Assembly: GCF_024198235.1 (NCBI RefSeq)
Contig: NZ_JAKCFB010000005.1
Span: 1-64,000 of the forward strand
DNA: 64,000 nt
Source of the DNA: Myxococcus dinghuensis
GTDB taxonomy: Bacteria; Myxococcota; Myxococcia; Myxococcales; Myxococcaceae
Reading direction: 5' to 3'
Part shown: one piece after another, positions 43,227-52,905 of the stretch
How the letters are laid out: each line of letters opens with the position of its first letter
Numbering within the stretch: the first letter of the stretch is position 1
Notes under the pieces: model-generated
What the model saw: only the letters and a program-made list of their open reading frames with translations
Database searches by the model: none
Told to the model about the DNA's origin: nothing
Program-made: the position numbers and the translations under genes

Positions 43227-46200
43227 TGCGTACCCTCGCCCAAAGCCTCGCAGTGCTCCTCCTGCTGGCGACGACCACCGCGCGCGCCCAGCTCGGCAAC
43301 CTCTGTGAATCCCACCTGGACCAGGACAAGCAGGCCGGCTTCAAGTCCGCCAATGGTCCCTCCGGCAGCGCCGACCCGGACGCGCTGGAGACCGGTGGCG
43401 CGCCGGAGGACACCATCCAAGTCCGCAACCCGGGCCCCAACGGCTACCTCCAGCTCAGCACGAACCTGAAGCCGCTGGACGTGGAGAACATCTCCTTCCC
43501 GTTCGACCAGCGCGTCACCATCAGCTACGTGTTCGAGTCCGCCGGCGCGTCCCACGCGCTGGGCTTCCTGTACCTGAAGGACGCCATCGCCGCGGGCTAC
43601 GTGAACGCCAACGGCGACCTGCTGGACACAAACAACAACGGCATCCTCGACCTGCACGAGGCCCTCTACAACCTGTCGCCGCCCGAGCAGCCGGAGCGCT
43701 GGGTCGGCCGGTACTCCGCAGGTGGCGCGCCCATCCGGCGCTGCAACGTCGCCTTCACGGACAGCAAGGGCGTGAAGTATTCCGAGCCCGAGATCGCGAT
43801 GAAGTCGAGCTGCAACGCGACCTATCAGTACCTGACGGGAGCCAACCGCATCGGCGACGCGCGCCCGGGCCACACCACCGAGCTGATGGTGACCGACGCG
43901 GTGGGCACGCTGCACAAGGACGGCGACAACGTCCACGCGGCGGCGGACTCATTCAACGACCGCGGCCTGTTCGCGCGCATCCCCAACCTGCTGGAGCCCC
44001 GGGACGAGGCCAACGGCAACAAGGGCATCGGGCAGATGGTGTTCCTGCTCGCGGACGACGACGGCCAGAAGGAGACCTTCGGCAACCTGGCGCCCGTCCG
44101 CGACATCGACGAGTGGGGTGACGACGGCATCCCCGACTACGACGTGTCCAACTACGACTACCGGGGCATCGTGCGCGCCAACAACCCGGACCCCGGATTG
44201 TCCATCCAGGACCGCACGGTGGACCTGGGTGAGATCAAGGGTGGCGAGCAGATCGTCTTCTTCCTCATCGTCTACTACGACTCGAACCACGACCCGGACG
44301 ACCGGGGCACCGGCAACGTCTTCCCCTGCCTCAAGCAGGAGTCCGCCCCAGGCCCCGACCAGGGCAAGTGCCTGCTGCACATCCGCTCGCCCATCTCCGT
44401 CTTCTTCTCCAAGGCGGCGTGGAACCTGGACCAGAACTCGGACTCCAACCCGGTGGTCGCCAAGCGCAACATCGGCTGCGCGTACAACGCGGGCTGCAAC
44501 AAGAACAGCCCCGCGGCCAACTCGTGCACGGTGGCGGCCACCGGCGAGAAGCTGTGCGGCTGGCTGGACGGCCCGAAGACGCTGGCGGGCACGGCCCTCC
44601 ACCGCCTGAAGAACGAGGCCTCCTACAACTACCTGGACATGCCCATGGAGGCGGTGCAGGTGAACCGCCCGGCCGGCTTCCGCAACCCCATGCCGCACGT
44701 CATCGTGGGCGCGCCGACCACGGACCAGTACCGGTGGATCCTCGGCTTCGAAGACATCCCCGGCGGCGGTGACCGCGACTTCAACGACGTGGTGTTCGTC
44801 ATCAACAAGCAGAACGGTGGCACGGTCCGCTCCGGGCACATGTCCGGCGACATCTCTCCCGACGTCGCGGAGGACTTCGTCATCACCCGCGTACGCTTCA
44901 CCCGGGAAGACGACATGGTGCCTCCCTCCAGCAGGAGTTGCGGTACTCCTCCCTGCTGGACGGAGCAGCGGGCCAACGCCTGTACCCGTCCAGGGATGCC
45001 CACCCCCACCATCAACTACTTCGTGGCGGTGGACTGCAAGCTGTGCGCAGGCAACGTCTGCTCCAAGAACCCCAATCCCACCTGGATTCCGGTGGAGTTC
45101 CCGAGCCCCTCCGACAAGACGGTGGAGCTGGACATGCTGGCGCTGGGCTTCACCGGCTCGCAGCTGTGCTGGAAGGCGACCATCACCAGCCCGCATGACG
45201 AGTGCACGCCGCGCATCGACAACATCAACGTGGGCTACCAGGCCGTGAAGTCCGGCGAGTACTCGCGTTCGTCTCCGTCGACGGTGGGCAACGCCATCCT
45301 CTGGGGTGTGAACGAGACGCCGGGCAAGCTGTGGAACGACTCGAACTGGCCGGGCTCGGGCCAGCCCAGCCCCACCGTGCGCGCCTACGACAACCGCAAG
45401 GACTACACCGTCCGCGGTCGCCTCTACTTCCGGTCCCTGTACGACCCGGAGAAGCCCAACGTCACCAACATCGTCGAGCGCTGGGACGCGGGCCGGGTGA
45501 TGGCCATGTCCTTCCGCGGCGGGAACAATCCGTCGGACCGCAAGCTCTACACGATGAGCTCCACGGGCACCCGCACCACCATCGCGGACGAGATGGAGAA
45601 CAACGACAACAACAGCCCGCTGTTCCCCGACTCGCTCTGCGACACCAACATCGGTGGCAAGGACATCTACGACCTGAACAACGACGGCAAGTGCGGCACG
45701 CCGTCCATCGTCATCCCCGTGTCCAAGCGCATCACCGACCAGACGAACGACCGTACATTCCTGCGCGACTGGCTCTACGGTTGGGAGGACCGGCTGGCGC
45801 CGGGGCCCTCCAACGTGAGGAAGCCGTGGCAGATGGGTGGCATCAACCTGTCGACGGTCGCGGTGGCGGTGCCGCCGTACCTGGACAGCTGGGCCCAGAA
45901 CACCCGCCCGGCCGAGCGTGACGCGTACAAGAAGAACTTCATCGAGGAGCTCAAGACGCGTCCCTCCGTGGCCTACGTGGGCACGATGAACGGCGTGCTC
46001 CACGCGTTCGCCTCCGGCGAGTTCCGCAACGAGGCGGTGGATGACTGCGCGAGCGGCTTCCAGTTGCGCGGCTACTTCAAGCGCACGGGCTCGGGATGCT
46101 CGACGCCGGTCACCCCGCGCGAGTACGGCACGGGCGACGAGCTGTTCTCCTACATGCCGCGCCTGCTGCTGCAGCGCTACGTGAACAACTACGTCATCCA

Positions 46201-47524
46201 CCAGTCGCTGGCCAACGCGCCCAGGCCGTCCATGGACGCCTCGCCCACCATCGCCAACGTGGACTTCGGTGGCCTGGGCCAGCAGTGGCAGGTGTCGGGT
46301 TCGGCGGACAAGTCGAAGGGCGCCAAGACGGTGCTCGTGTCGGCATCCGGCCGCACCAGCCCCGCCATCTTCGCGCTGGACATCACCAAGCCGCAGGACT
46401 CGAGCTACCCGGTGACGCTGTGGGAGTTCAACCTGGCCACGCCTGCCATCACCACGGCCTTCGCGGCCAAGGCCGCGGATGACGCGGAGGTGCTGATTCC
46501 CGACTCGTCCGGTTCGCGCCACTCGCCCTCCGTCGCCCGCCTGAACTGGGACGGGAGCACCGACGGCGTCTGGGCCGCTGTCGTGGGCACCGACTACAAG
46601 CCCGCCGCGAATCGCAGTGGCGCGCTCTACATCCTGGACATGAAGACGGGCCAGCCGCTCAGCAAGGGCTCCACCACGGGCAAGTACGCGGGTGTCGTCA
46701 CGCTGGACGAGGGGTCCGGCGTGGCGGCGGAGACGGCGCTGGTGGACCTGGACCAGGACGGCAGCTACGACGTCATGTACGTGCCCACCACGGCCGGCAC
46801 CGTGTATCGCATCAACGTGAAATCGGTGGATTCGGGCGGGAAGCTGGGCAAGCAGGTGAAGGCCTGCCGCTTGGCGAGCGCACCGGCCGTGGCCGCCACG
46901 CACCCCGACGCCGCGAGCAACCCCTCGGGTACGGCCTGGATGCAGCAGATCTACTCCAACATCGCCGTGAAGGTGATTCGAGAGGGAGCCACGCCGACCG
47001 TGCGCTTCTACCTGGGCACCGCGGACAGCCCGGACGACTTCGGCGACGGCCCCAGCGCGGCCCAGCGGCCCTCGTTCCGCTACCACCTGATGGCGTTCGA
47101 GGATACGGCCCCGGATGGCTCTGGGACGTGCGCGCTGCTCGATCCGCTCTGGGTCAGGCCGCTGGACCCGGGCCAGGTGGTCTGGGGAGGCGTGTCCCTC
47201 AGCGCCGACAAGGTGTACGCCACCACGGCCGTGGGCACGACGGCGGACCTCTGCAACCTGAGCACGACGGACAGCGGTCGCTACTACGAGGCGTTGCAGA
47301 AGCCGGACGGCAGCGGGAACGTGGCCCTGAAGTCCACCTCGCTCCAGGGCCACGGCGTCAGCGCGCCGGTCGTGCATGACAACCACCTGTTCATCCTGAC
47401 CGCCACCGGCGAGATGAAGATGGTGGGCGACGACCACTGGAACAACGGCGCAGCCAACACGGGCGCGACGCGCTCGCGAGTCCTCGTCTACGACCCCATC
47501 CCGGATGGGAGGATTCCGCGATGA
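43226..47524 (+). CDS. pilY1: type IVa pilus tip adhesin/priming protein PilY1
   Basis: The 1432-residue secreted protein has a signal peptide (MRTLAQSLAVLLLLATTTAR), an N-terminal adhesin part with a DUF4114 segment (WILGFEDIPGGGDRDFNDVV), a Cys-rich middle, and a C-terminal PilY1 beta-propeller (about 900-1430) with Ser/Thr-rich blades such as VAYVGTMNGVLHAFASGE. The propeller contains the loop DLDQDGSYD (residues 1174-1182), an EF-hand-like calcium site of the type shown to be essential in M. xanthus PilY1.1. It overlaps the tfcP and pilV genes by 1 and 4 bp. It sits at the pilus tip with the minor pilins. Confidence 0.92.
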   Translation: MRTLAQSLAVLLLLATTTARAQLGNLCESHLDQDKQAGFKSANGPSGSADPDALETGGAPEDTIQVRNPGPNGYLQLSTNLKPLDVENISFPFDQRVTISYVFESAGASHALGFLYLKDAIAAGYVNANGDLLDTNNNGILDLHEALYNLSPPEQPERWVGRYSAGGAPIRRCNVAFTDSKGVKYSEPEIAMKSSCNATYQYLTGANRIGDARPGHTTELMVTDAVGTLHKDGDNVHAAADSFNDRGLFARIPNLLEPRDEANGNKGIGQMVFLLADDDGQKETFGNLAPVRDIDEWGDDGIPDYDVSNYDYRGIVRANNPDPGLSIQDRTVDLGEIKGGEQIVFFLIVYYDSNHDPDDRGTGNVFPCLKQESAPGPDQGKCLLHIRSPISVFFSKAAWNLDQNSDSNPVVAKRNIGCAYNAGCNKNSPAANSCTVAATGEKLCGWLDGPKTLAGTALHRLKNEASYNYLDMPMEAVQVNRPAGFRNPMPHVIVGAPTTDQYRWILGFEDIPGGGDRDFNDVVFVINKQNGGTVRSGHMSGDISPDVAEDFVITRVRFTREDDMVPPSSRSCGTPPCWTEQRANACTRPGMPTPTINYFVAVDCKLCAGNVCSKNPNPTWIPVEFPSPSDKTVELDMLALGFTGSQLCWKATITSPHDECTPRIDNINVGYQAVKSGEYSRSSPSTVGNAILWGVNETPGKLWNDSNWPGSGQPSPTVRAYDNRKDYTVRGRLYFRSLYDPEKPNVTNIVERWDAGRVMAMSFRGGNNPSDRKLYTMSSTGTRTTIADEMENNDNNSPLFPDSLCDTNIGGKDIYDLNNDGKCGTPSIVIPVSKRITDQTNDRTFLRDWLYGWEDRLAPGPSNVRKPWQMGGINLSTVAVAVPPYLDSWAQNTRPAERDAYKKNFIEELKTRPSVAYVGTMNGVLHAFASGEFRNEAVDDCASGFQLRGYFKRTGSGCSTPVTPREYGTGDELFSYMPRLLLQRYVNNYVIHQSLANAPRPSMDASPTIANVDFGGLGQQWQVSGSADKSKGAKTVLVSASGRTSPAIFALDITKPQDSSYPVTLWEFNLATPAITTAFAAKAADDAEVLIPDSSGSRHSPSVARLNWDGSTDGVWAAVVGTDYKPAANRSGALYILDMKTGQPLSKGSTTGKYAGVVTLDEGSGVAAETALVDLDQDGSYDVMYVPTTAGTVYRINVKSVDSGGKLGKQVKACRLASAPAVAATHPDAASNPSGTAWMQQIYSNIAVKVIREGATPTVRFYLGTADSPDDFGDGPSAAQRPSFRYHLMAFEDTAPDGSGTCALLDPLWVRPLDPGQVVWGGVSLSADKVYATTAVGTTADLCNLSTTDSGRYYEALQKPDGSGNVALKSTSLQGHGVSAPVVHDNHLFILTATGEMKMVGDDHWNNGAANTGATRSRVLVYDPIPDGRIPR

Positions 47525-48051
47525 AGTCCGTGCGGTCTCAGGCACCTCGAGGCGTCACCCTCATCGAGGTGCTGGCCACCATGGCGGTGATGTTGCTGGG
47601 CGTGGCGGCGGTGATGACGCTGGTCACGCAGATCAGCTATTCCAACCGCCGCACCCTCACGCAGACCCAGGCCCAGGTGCTCGCCGAGCGCACGCTGGAG
47701 AACATCGCGGCCATGGGGTGCTCGGTCCAGCCGCCGTGCAACAACCTGGCGACGCTGGACAACACGCGCACCACGGTGTGGCAGACGGCGTCGGGGGATG
47801 TGCTGACCAGCGCCCCGCCCGCCAACGTGACGGCGCGCGCGTATGAAATCGCCGTCGACGTGGACAGCCCAGTACTGCTGGGCTCCATCGAGGGCGGCGC
47901 GGTGGGCTCGCCGGCCATCAACCGGGACCTGCTGCCCGGGGTGAGCGGCACGGTGGGGAACGTGGCCAACGTGCGCGTGTCCGTGAGCTGGAAGGAGCCG
48001 TCCCGCAGGGGGCGGCAGGTGGTGGTCATGCAGACGCGGGTGGCTCCATGA
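47521..48051 (+). CDS. pilV: type IVa pilus minor pilin PilV
   Basis: The 176-residue minor pilin has the prepilin cleavage/methylation motif RG/VTLIEVLATMAVMLLGV (Glu5 present), a hydrophobic alpha-1 helix and a small globular head with a Cys pair (GCSVQPPC). ATGA overlaps join it to pilY1 upstream and pilW downstream. Assignment as PilV rests on size, motif and order. Confidence 0.88.
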   Translation: MKSVRSQAPRGVTLIEVLATMAVMLLGVAAVMTLVTQISYSNRRTLTQTQAQVLAERTLENIAAMGCSVQPPCNNLATLDNTRTTVWQTASGDVLTSAPPANVTARAYEIAVDVDSPVLLGSIEGGAVGSPAINRDLLPGVSGTVGNVANVRVSVSWKEPSRRGRQVVVMQTRVAP

Positions 48052-49265
48052 AGCGGGCAGTACATCCAGGACGGGGCTTCACGCTGCTGGAGGTGATGAT
48101 CGCCAGCGCGATTGGCGTCATCGTCCTGGGCGTGGGCCTGGTGGTGGGCATGCAGATGCAGCGTCGCGCGCTCTTCGAGGAGCAGACGATGCTGGCCCAG
48201 GTCACCGGGCGGGCGGTGAAGGACCTGCTGGTGGGCGACGTGCAGCGCGCCGGACTGGGTGTGGGCAACCTGCCCATCCAGTTCGGCAACGCCGACCGGC
48301 GATTCGCCGTGCAGACGTGGAAGGAGCCGAACATGCTGGCCGCGGTGGGCCCGTTCCCCGCGGACGCGACGTTCGCCCTTCCTCCGGCGGGCCCCTACGT
48401 CAACATGAAGTCCGACGTGCTCCAGCTCTTCTGGGGCGACCCCCGGGCGATGGCCACGATGGTGTCGTGCGCGGGCGCCTCTGGTCCGCTGCGCGCGGGC
48501 AATGATTTCTGCACGGGCTCGGCGCCAGTGGCGGGGCTGACGCCCGCCGCGGGGCAGAGCATCCAGACCATCATCGCGGACCCACTGCTCGGCGCGGTGG
48601 GCTGCGCGCTGAGGGTGACGGGCGTCAACGCGGCCATGGTGCCCCCGCGTCTCGTCGGCACGCCGGGGACCTCCGCGGGCAACATCACCACGGGCGATTG
48701 CTCGACGGCGGGCGCGCCCTTCTGGAACGTCTCCTTCTCCAGTCCGCCGACCGCGTGGGTCGCCATGCGCATGATGGGCGCGGCCTACCGGGTGAACTGG
48801 GCGGGCAACATCCCCACGTTGGAGTACCTCGCGCCAGACTCCGCGGTCTGGGTGCCTGTGAGCCGGGATGTGGAGCGCATCAAGATCCGCGCGGCGGTCA
48901 TCGACCTCGTCACGCCGAACCTGCCCTACCGTTGGTTCCCCAACACCGAGGCCGGCAACGTCCGCCCCTACATCGAGCAATGCACCAACGGAGGCGCGAA
49001 CCCCTGCACCGTGGACATCCCTCCAGGCACACCCGCCATCGTGAACGACGACGACCTGCGCAGCCGGCTCTGGCAGCGCGTGCGAGAGCTGGAGATCACC
49101 CTGGTCATCCGCACACGCCGGTCGGACGAGACCACCGCCAGCCCCAACCCCGCGGCGGTGGACGAGGAGAACTTCCCTCGGGACGGCTTCAAGCGGCGGA
49201 CGTTCACCTTCCGCGTGGCCCCCCGGAACTTCGGCTCCGCGGGCCTCCAGCCGCAGGGATCCTGA
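48048..49265 (+). CDS. pilW: type IVa pilus minor pilin PilW
   Basis: The 405-residue minor pilin has RG/FTLLEVMIASAIGVIVLGV (Glu5) and a large globular domain with several Cys pairs, the usual size range for PilW. It contributes to the tip complex. A 4-bp ATGA overlap links it to pilV, and fimU begins 2 bp after its stop. Confidence 0.88.
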   Translation: MKRAVHPGRGFTLLEVMIASAIGVIVLGVGLVVGMQMQRRALFEEQTMLAQVTGRAVKDLLVGDVQRAGLGVGNLPIQFGNADRRFAVQTWKEPNMLAAVGPFPADATFALPPAGPYVNMKSDVLQLFWGDPRAMATMVSCAGASGPLRAGNDFCTGSAPVAGLTPAAGQSIQTIIADPLLGAVGCALRVTGVNAAMVPPRLVGTPGTSAGNITTGDCSTAGAPFWNVSFSSPPTAWVAMRMMGAAYRVNWAGNIPTLEYLAPDSAVWVPVSRDVERIKIRAAVIDLVTPNLPYRWFPNTEAGNVRPYIEQCTNGGANPCTVDIPPGTPAIVNDDDLRSRLWQRVRELEITLVIRTRRSDETTASPNPAAVDEENFPRDGFKRRTFTFRVAPRNFGSAGLQPQGS

Positions 49266-49267
49266 GC

Positions 49268-49891
49268 ATGATGCGCACTCGAGGAATGACGTTGTTGGAG
49301 TTGATGGTCGCGCTGGCCGTGCTCAGCCTGATGGTCTCGCTGGCGCTGGTGGGCATCCAGAAGCCCATCGATCGGCAGAAGGAAGCCGCCGCGACGCGGG
49401 AGATCTGGTCCACCGCGCTCCGGGCCCGCCAATTGGCATTGTCCACCAACCAGCCGGTCCGCTTCGTCCGGGAGACCAACGTGGTGATGCCGGACGGCAG
49501 CAGACGGACGGTCGTCCGGTGGGAGCGGCTGAGGTGTGCCAACGACTGGGACAACAGCACCTGCCCCACGCCAGCCTGCGTGAACACCACCTGTCGCGCC
49601 AACTCCGCCTGTTGTGACGAGGTGGGGCCGGACATCGTCATCCCAGCGTCCATGAATGCCACCGCCATCCACGGCATGTGCTACCTGCCCGGGATGGGGC
49701 GGGCGGTGCAGCCCGGGAACCTGTCCTGCCTCCAGGGCTCGCCGGCCGCGGGCAACCTCCGGTTCGACTTCACGTCGGGCCGCAAGCGCAGCCTGCTCAT
49801 GGTGGAGCCGCTCACCGGCATCCCCAACCTGCTGGACTGCGACTCCAAGCTCGCCGACCAGCGCCCCGTGGCGGAGTGCACCGCGCCGTAG
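49268..49891 (+). CDS. fimU: type IVa pilus minor pilin FimU/GspH-type
   Basis: The 207-residue minor pilin has RG/MTLLELMVALAVLSLMVSL (Glu5), then a GspH-type core (TALRARQLALSTNQPVRFVR) and a Cys-rich insertion (CANDWDNSTCPTPACVNTTC). It is the last gene of the pilus operon, followed by a strong bidirectional terminator. A GspH-like core plus position supports FimU. Confidence 0.87.
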   Translation: MMRTRGMTLLELMVALAVLSLMVSLALVGIQKPIDRQKEAAATREIWSTALRARQLALSTNQPVRFVRETNVVMPDGSRRTVVRWERLRCANDWDNSTCPTPACVNTTCRANSACCDEVGPDIVIPASMNATAIHGMCYLPGMGRAVQPGNLSCLQGSPAAGNLRFDFTSGRKRSLLMVEPLTGIPNLLDCDSKLADQRPVAECTAP

Positions 49892-49921
49892 CGCGCGGCA
49901 GGCACCGCTCGCGGTGACGAA

Positions 49922-49953
49922 GGGCTCCGTGTCCGTTCCGGGACGCGGAGCCC
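49922..49953. terminator. bidirectional terminator between pilus operon and ileS
   Basis: GGGCTCCGTGTCC pairs with GGGACGCGGAGCCC (one internal mismatch) around GTTCC, followed by a TCGTCGTTT stretch on the plus strand. It lies between two convergent operons. Confidence 0.75.
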
Positions 49954-49969
49954 TCGTCGTTTCCAGGGC

Positions 49970-52870
49970 CTACGCCGCCAGCGCCTCGCGGCACTTCAGG
50001 CAGACCTCACCGCCCTGCCCCACCGCCTCCGCGTACGTCCAGCAGCGCGGGCACTTGTGGCCCCGGGCCGGCTGCACCTCGGCCAGCACCCGGGCGCCCT
50101 CGCCGAACGCCTGTGTCACGTCCAGCGCCTGGGCCTTCAGCCCCTCGGCGTCCACCAGCTCCACCTGGCTGGTGATGAAGAGCGACGGCAGCTCCTCCAG
50201 GTTCGCGCGCAGGAAGTCCCGCGTCGCGCCGTCCGCCATCAACAGCACGCGCGCCTCCAGCGAGGAGCCGATCTGCTTCTCCCGCCGCGCCGCCTCCAGC
50301 ACGCCCTGCACGGCGCCGCGCAGCGCGAACAGCTTCGCGTAGCGCTCCGCCAGCGCCGGCTCCAGCTTCGCGGACGGCTGGGGGAAGCCCGCCAGGAACA
50401 CGCTCTCCTCGGCGCGGCCGGGCAGGAAGCCCCAGGCCTCCTCCGCCGTGAAGCTCATCACCGGCGACAGCAGGCGCAGCAGCACGGAGGCCACCTCGTG
50501 CAGCACCGTCTGCGCGCTGCGCCGCGCGTGGCCGTCCGTCCGCGACGTGTAGAGCCGGTCCTTCAGGATGTCGAAGTACACCGCCGACAGGTCGCCCGCG
50601 CAGAAGTCCACCACCGTCGCGTAGACGAGGTGGAACTCGTAGTCCTCGTACGCCTGCCGTACCCGCGACACCACCTCCGACAGCCGGCCCCGCGCCCACT
50701 GGTCCAGGGGCAGCAGCTCCGCCACCGGCACCGCGTCCTTCGCCGGGTCGAAGTCGTACAGGTTGCTCAGCGCGTAGCGCAGGGTGTTGCGGATCTTCCG
50801 GTAGCCCTCCGACAGGCCCTTGAGGATCTGGTCCGACAGGCGCACGTCGTTGCGGTAGTCGCTCGCCGCCACCCACAGGCGCAGCACCTCCGCGCCGTAC
50901 TGCTGGATGATCTTCTCCGGCGCCACCACGTTGCCCAGGCTCTTCGACATCTTCTCGCCCTTGCCGTCCACCACGAAGCCGTGGGTGAGGCATGCCTTGT
51001 AGGGCGACACGTCGCGCGTGCCCACCGACACCAGCATGGACGAGTGGAACCAGCCGCGGTGCTGGTCGCTGCCCTCCAGGAACAGGTCCGCCGGGGTGCG
51101 CTGCCGGCGCTCCAGCACCGCGGAGAACATGGACGCCGAGTCGAACCACACGTCGAGGATGTCCGTCTCGCGGCGGAACTCACCCTTGCCGCACCGGGGG
51201 CAGGTGAAGCCCGCGGGCAGGAAGTCCTTCACCGGCGTGCGGTACCACACGCCCACGCCCTCCTGCTCCACCGCGGCGGCCACCTTCTCCATCAGCTCCG
51301 GCGACACCACCGCGTCCTCGCAGCCCTCGCAGTAGGCGATGCAGATGGGCACGCCCCACGTGCGCTGACGGCTGATGGTCCAGTCCGGCCGCGTCTCCAG
51401 CATGCCGCGGATGCGGCTGTGTCCCCACGAGGGCACCCAGCGCACCTGGTCCACCTGCTCCAGCACCACCTGACGGAACGTCTTCTGCCCCTGGAAGGGC
51501 GCGTCCATGGGGATGAACCACTGGTACGTCGCGCTGAGGATGACGGGGTTGTGGCAGCGCCAGCAGTGCGGATAGCTGTGCTTCACCGAGTCCTTCGCGT
51601 CGTTGAGCAGCGCGCCCTTCTCCACCAGCAGGGAGATGACGAGCGGGTTGGCCTCGAACACGCGCTTGCCCGCGAGCGCCTCGCCCACCGTGTCGTCGTA
51701 GCGGCCGTCCGGGCGCACCGGGTTGTAGATGTCCAGCCCGTAGCTCAGGCCGACCTCGTAGTCCTCCTGGCCGTGTCCCGGCGCCGTGTGCACCAGGCCC
51801 GTACCGGCGTCCAGCGTGACGTGCCCGCCCAGGACGATGCGCCCGCGCCGCTCGTAGAGCGGGTGGCGGTACGTCAGGTGCTCCAGCTCCTCGCCGCGCG
51901 CGTACGCGAGGATGCGCGACGGGTCCACCAGCGCCGCCGCGGACACCTCGCCGCCCGGCAGCTCCACGTGCTTGACGGCCAGCTCGTCCGCCTTCGTCTC
52001 CGCCAGCACGCGCGGCAGCAGCTCGCGCGCGACGACGATGACTCGCGCGCCCAGCTGGTAGAAGACGTACTCCAGCTCCGGGTTGACCGCGATGGCCAGG
52101 TTGGCCGGCAGCGTCCACGGCGTGGTCGTCCAGATGACGAAGTCCACGTCCTTGCCCTTCAGCGCGGGCACCCGCTCGGCGACCTCCGGGCCCGCGGGGA
52201 AGGCCACGTACACGGACGGAGACTCGTGCTCCGCGTACTCCACCTCCGCCTCGGCCAGCGCCGTCTGGTCCTGGAGACACCAGTACACCGGCTTCTTGCG
52301 CCGGTAGAGCATGCCCTTGCGCGCGAAGCCGGCCAGCTCGCGAATCTCCTGCGCCTCGTACGCGAAATCGAGCGTGCGGTAGGGCGCGTCCCACGAGCCG
52401 AAGACCCCCAGCCGCTGGAACTCCGCGCGCTGGATGTCGATGAACTCCAGCGCGTACGTCCGGCACTGCTCCAGGAAGGCGTCGCGCGGCAGGGTGCGCT
52501 TGTCCACCTTCTTGTCCTTCAACCGCTTCTCCACCGCCTGCTCGATGGGCAGCCCGTGCGTGTCCCAACCCGGGATGAAGTCGCACTGACGCCCCGTCAG
52601 GTTGCGGTACTTCACCACGATGTCCTTGAGGACCTTGTTGAGCGCGTGGCCGGCGTGCAGGTGGCCATTGGCATACGGCGGACCGTCCGCGATGACGAAG
52701 GGCTCACCCGCCGCGTTCTTCTGCTGAATCTTCCCCCAGATGCCCTTCTCCGCCCACCAGCCGAGCATCCTCGGCTCGAGCTGGGACAGGTTTCCCTTCA
52801 TCGGGAAGTCCGTGCGCGGGAGGTTGACCGAGTCCTTGTAATCCTTGTCCTTGGAGGGCGTGTCGCTCAT
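49970..52870 (-). CDS. ileS: isoleucyl-tRNA synthetase
   Basis: The 966-residue class I synthetase has the HIGH-type signature PYANGHLHAGHALNKVLKD, the CP1 editing domain (WTTTPWTLPANLAIA), KMSKSLGNVV, the anticodon-binding domain and a C-terminal zinc finger (CPRCWTYAEAVG, CLKCREAL). Charges tRNA-Ile and edits valine. ATG 52870 (MSDTPSKDKDYKDSVNLPRT) is chosen as the usual N-terminus; the frame stays open upstream to 52909. It is the last gene of the minus-strand run. Confidence 0.96.
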   Translation of the reverse strand: MSDTPSKDKDYKDSVNLPRTDFPMKGNLSQLEPRMLGWWAEKGIWGKIQQKNAAGEPFVIADGPPYANGHLHAGHALNKVLKDIVVKYRNLTGRQCDFIPGWDTHGLPIEQAVEKRLKDKKVDKRTLPRDAFLEQCRTYALEFIDIQRAEFQRLGVFGSWDAPYRTLDFAYEAQEIRELAGFARKGMLYRRKKPVYWCLQDQTALAEAEVEYAEHESPSVYVAFPAGPEVAERVPALKGKDVDFVIWTTTPWTLPANLAIAVNPELEYVFYQLGARVIVVARELLPRVLAETKADELAVKHVELPGGEVSAAALVDPSRILAYARGEELEHLTYRHPLYERRGRIVLGGHVTLDAGTGLVHTAPGHGQEDYEVGLSYGLDIYNPVRPDGRYDDTVGEALAGKRVFEANPLVISLLVEKGALLNDAKDSVKHSYPHCWRCHNPVILSATYQWFIPMDAPFQGQKTFRQVVLEQVDQVRWVPSWGHSRIRGMLETRPDWTISRQRTWGVPICIAYCEGCEDAVVSPELMEKVAAAVEQEGVGVWYRTPVKDFLPAGFTCPRCGKGEFRRETDILDVWFDSASMFSAVLERRQRTPADLFLEGSDQHRGWFHSSMLVSVGTRDVSPYKACLTHGFVVDGKGEKMSKSLGNVVAPEKIIQQYGAEVLRLWVAASDYRNDVRLSDQILKGLSEGYRKIRNTLRYALSNLYDFDPAKDAVPVAELLPLDQWARGRLSEVVSRVRQAYEDYEFHLVYATVVDFCAGDLSAVYFDILKDRLYTSRTDGHARRSAQTVLHEVASVLLRLLSPVMSFTAEEAWGFLPGRAEESVFLAGFPQPSAKLEPALAERYAKLFALRGAVQGVLEAARREKQIGSSLEARVLLMADGATRDFLRANLEELPSLFITSQVELVDAEGLKAQALDVTQAFGEGARVLAEVQPARGHKCPRCWTYAEAVGQGGEVCLKCREALAA

Positions 52871-52905
52871 GGGTACAGCGCCCGTAACACGCTCGGTGCG
52901 ATGCT

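Noticed and set aside
43949-47545. 1198-codon minus-strand open frame
   Set aside because: Antisense to pilY1 with no recognisable domain; the plus strand has clear PilY1 features.
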